A stretch of DNA of 5,831 nt, taken from the NCBI GenBank assembly GCA_022508725.1, contig JAFLUR010000151.1:1-5831 (forward strand). The letters are read 5' to 3'. Made by a program: the position numbers and the translations under genes. Source of the DNA: Oscillospiraceae bacterium. Its GTDB lineage: Bacteria > Bacillota > Clostridia > UBA1381. Positions 5,784 through 5,831 of this stretch are shown piece after piece. Numbering within the stretch: the first letter of the stretch is position 1; every line of letters begins with the position of its first letter. The notes beneath the pieces were generated by a model. That model worked only from the letters and a program-made list of their open reading frames with translations. It made no database searches and was not told the DNA's origin.

Positions 5784-5831
5784 TTATGTTTCGTTGCTTT
5801 TATCTTCTTCACTTTTCTTGTTTTTGGCATA
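5784..5831 (-). CDS. C-terminal end of an unidentified protein (partial)
   Basis: The minus-strand frame starting at the window edge reads YAKNKKSEEDKSNET and then TAA at 5784-5786. A charged, hydrophilic tail followed about 45 nt later by a terminator fits the end of a real gene whose body lies to the right of the window. The other two minus frames also stop quickly (one after 17 codons from an ATG at 5830, one after a few codons), so the frame choice is not certain. No function can be given. Confidence 0.4.
   Translation of the reverse strand, partial: YAKNKKSEEDKSNET

Noticed and set aside
5779..5830. Small minus-strand frame of 17 codons from an ATG at 5830
   Set aside because: No ribosome site can be seen because it starts at the edge, and the alternative frame ending at 5784 looks more like a natural protein C-terminus; kept only as a competing reading.

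Overview
The window looks like chromosomal DNA of a low-to-moderate GC anaerobic Firmicute (Clostridia-type). The support is A-rich purine leaders, strong GGAGG-like ribosome sites, lipoprotein and ABC transporter types common in that group, and Vsr/MTase variants of clostridial style. Genus cannot be fixed from the sequence.

Left half (1-2167, + strand): three tightly packed genes form a DNA restriction/modification/repair cassette. These are a 5'-truncated Mrr-family nuclease (the frame is open from base 1), a Vsr-type very-short-patch mismatch endonuclease, and a C5-cytosine methyltransferase with all key motifs. Gaps are 17 nt and 2 nt, so they are probably one transcript whose promoter lies outside the window. 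The methyltransferase would make 5-methylcytosine, Vsr would repair T:G mismatches left by its deamination, and the Mrr-type nuclease is the likely restriction partner. The target-recognition region resembles the M.HpaII/M.NlaX group, suggesting a CCGG- or CCNGG-like site (inference). The nuclease gene is clearly more AT-rich than the two genes after it.

Middle (about 2187-2226): a hairpin with T-tracts on both sides separates two convergent operons and reads as a bidirectional terminator.

Right half (5439 down to 2225, - strand): a CUT1-type carbohydrate ABC importer in the order lipoprotein binding protein, MalF-like permease, MalG-like permease, with no ATPase gene. The binding protein closely recalls Bacillus subtilis YesO, so pectin (rhamnogalacturonan)-derived oligosaccharides are the best substrate guess. 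A consensus promoter (TTGAAA, 17 nt, TATAAT with extended -10 and an AT-rich upstream tract) lies about 85 nt before the binding-protein gene. A 10-bp hairpin sits just after the binding-protein gene and probably sets its expression above that of the permeases; it also argues that the first permease starts at a TTG or GTG codon downstream of the hairpin.

Right edge (5440-5831): an intergenic region with the promoter, a minus-strand terminator for another gene to the right, and the likely last 15 codons of that gene. I see no mobile element, CRISPR array, tRNA or rRNA. The most interesting region is the Mrr-Vsr-MTase cassette, with an unusual zinc-less Vsr.
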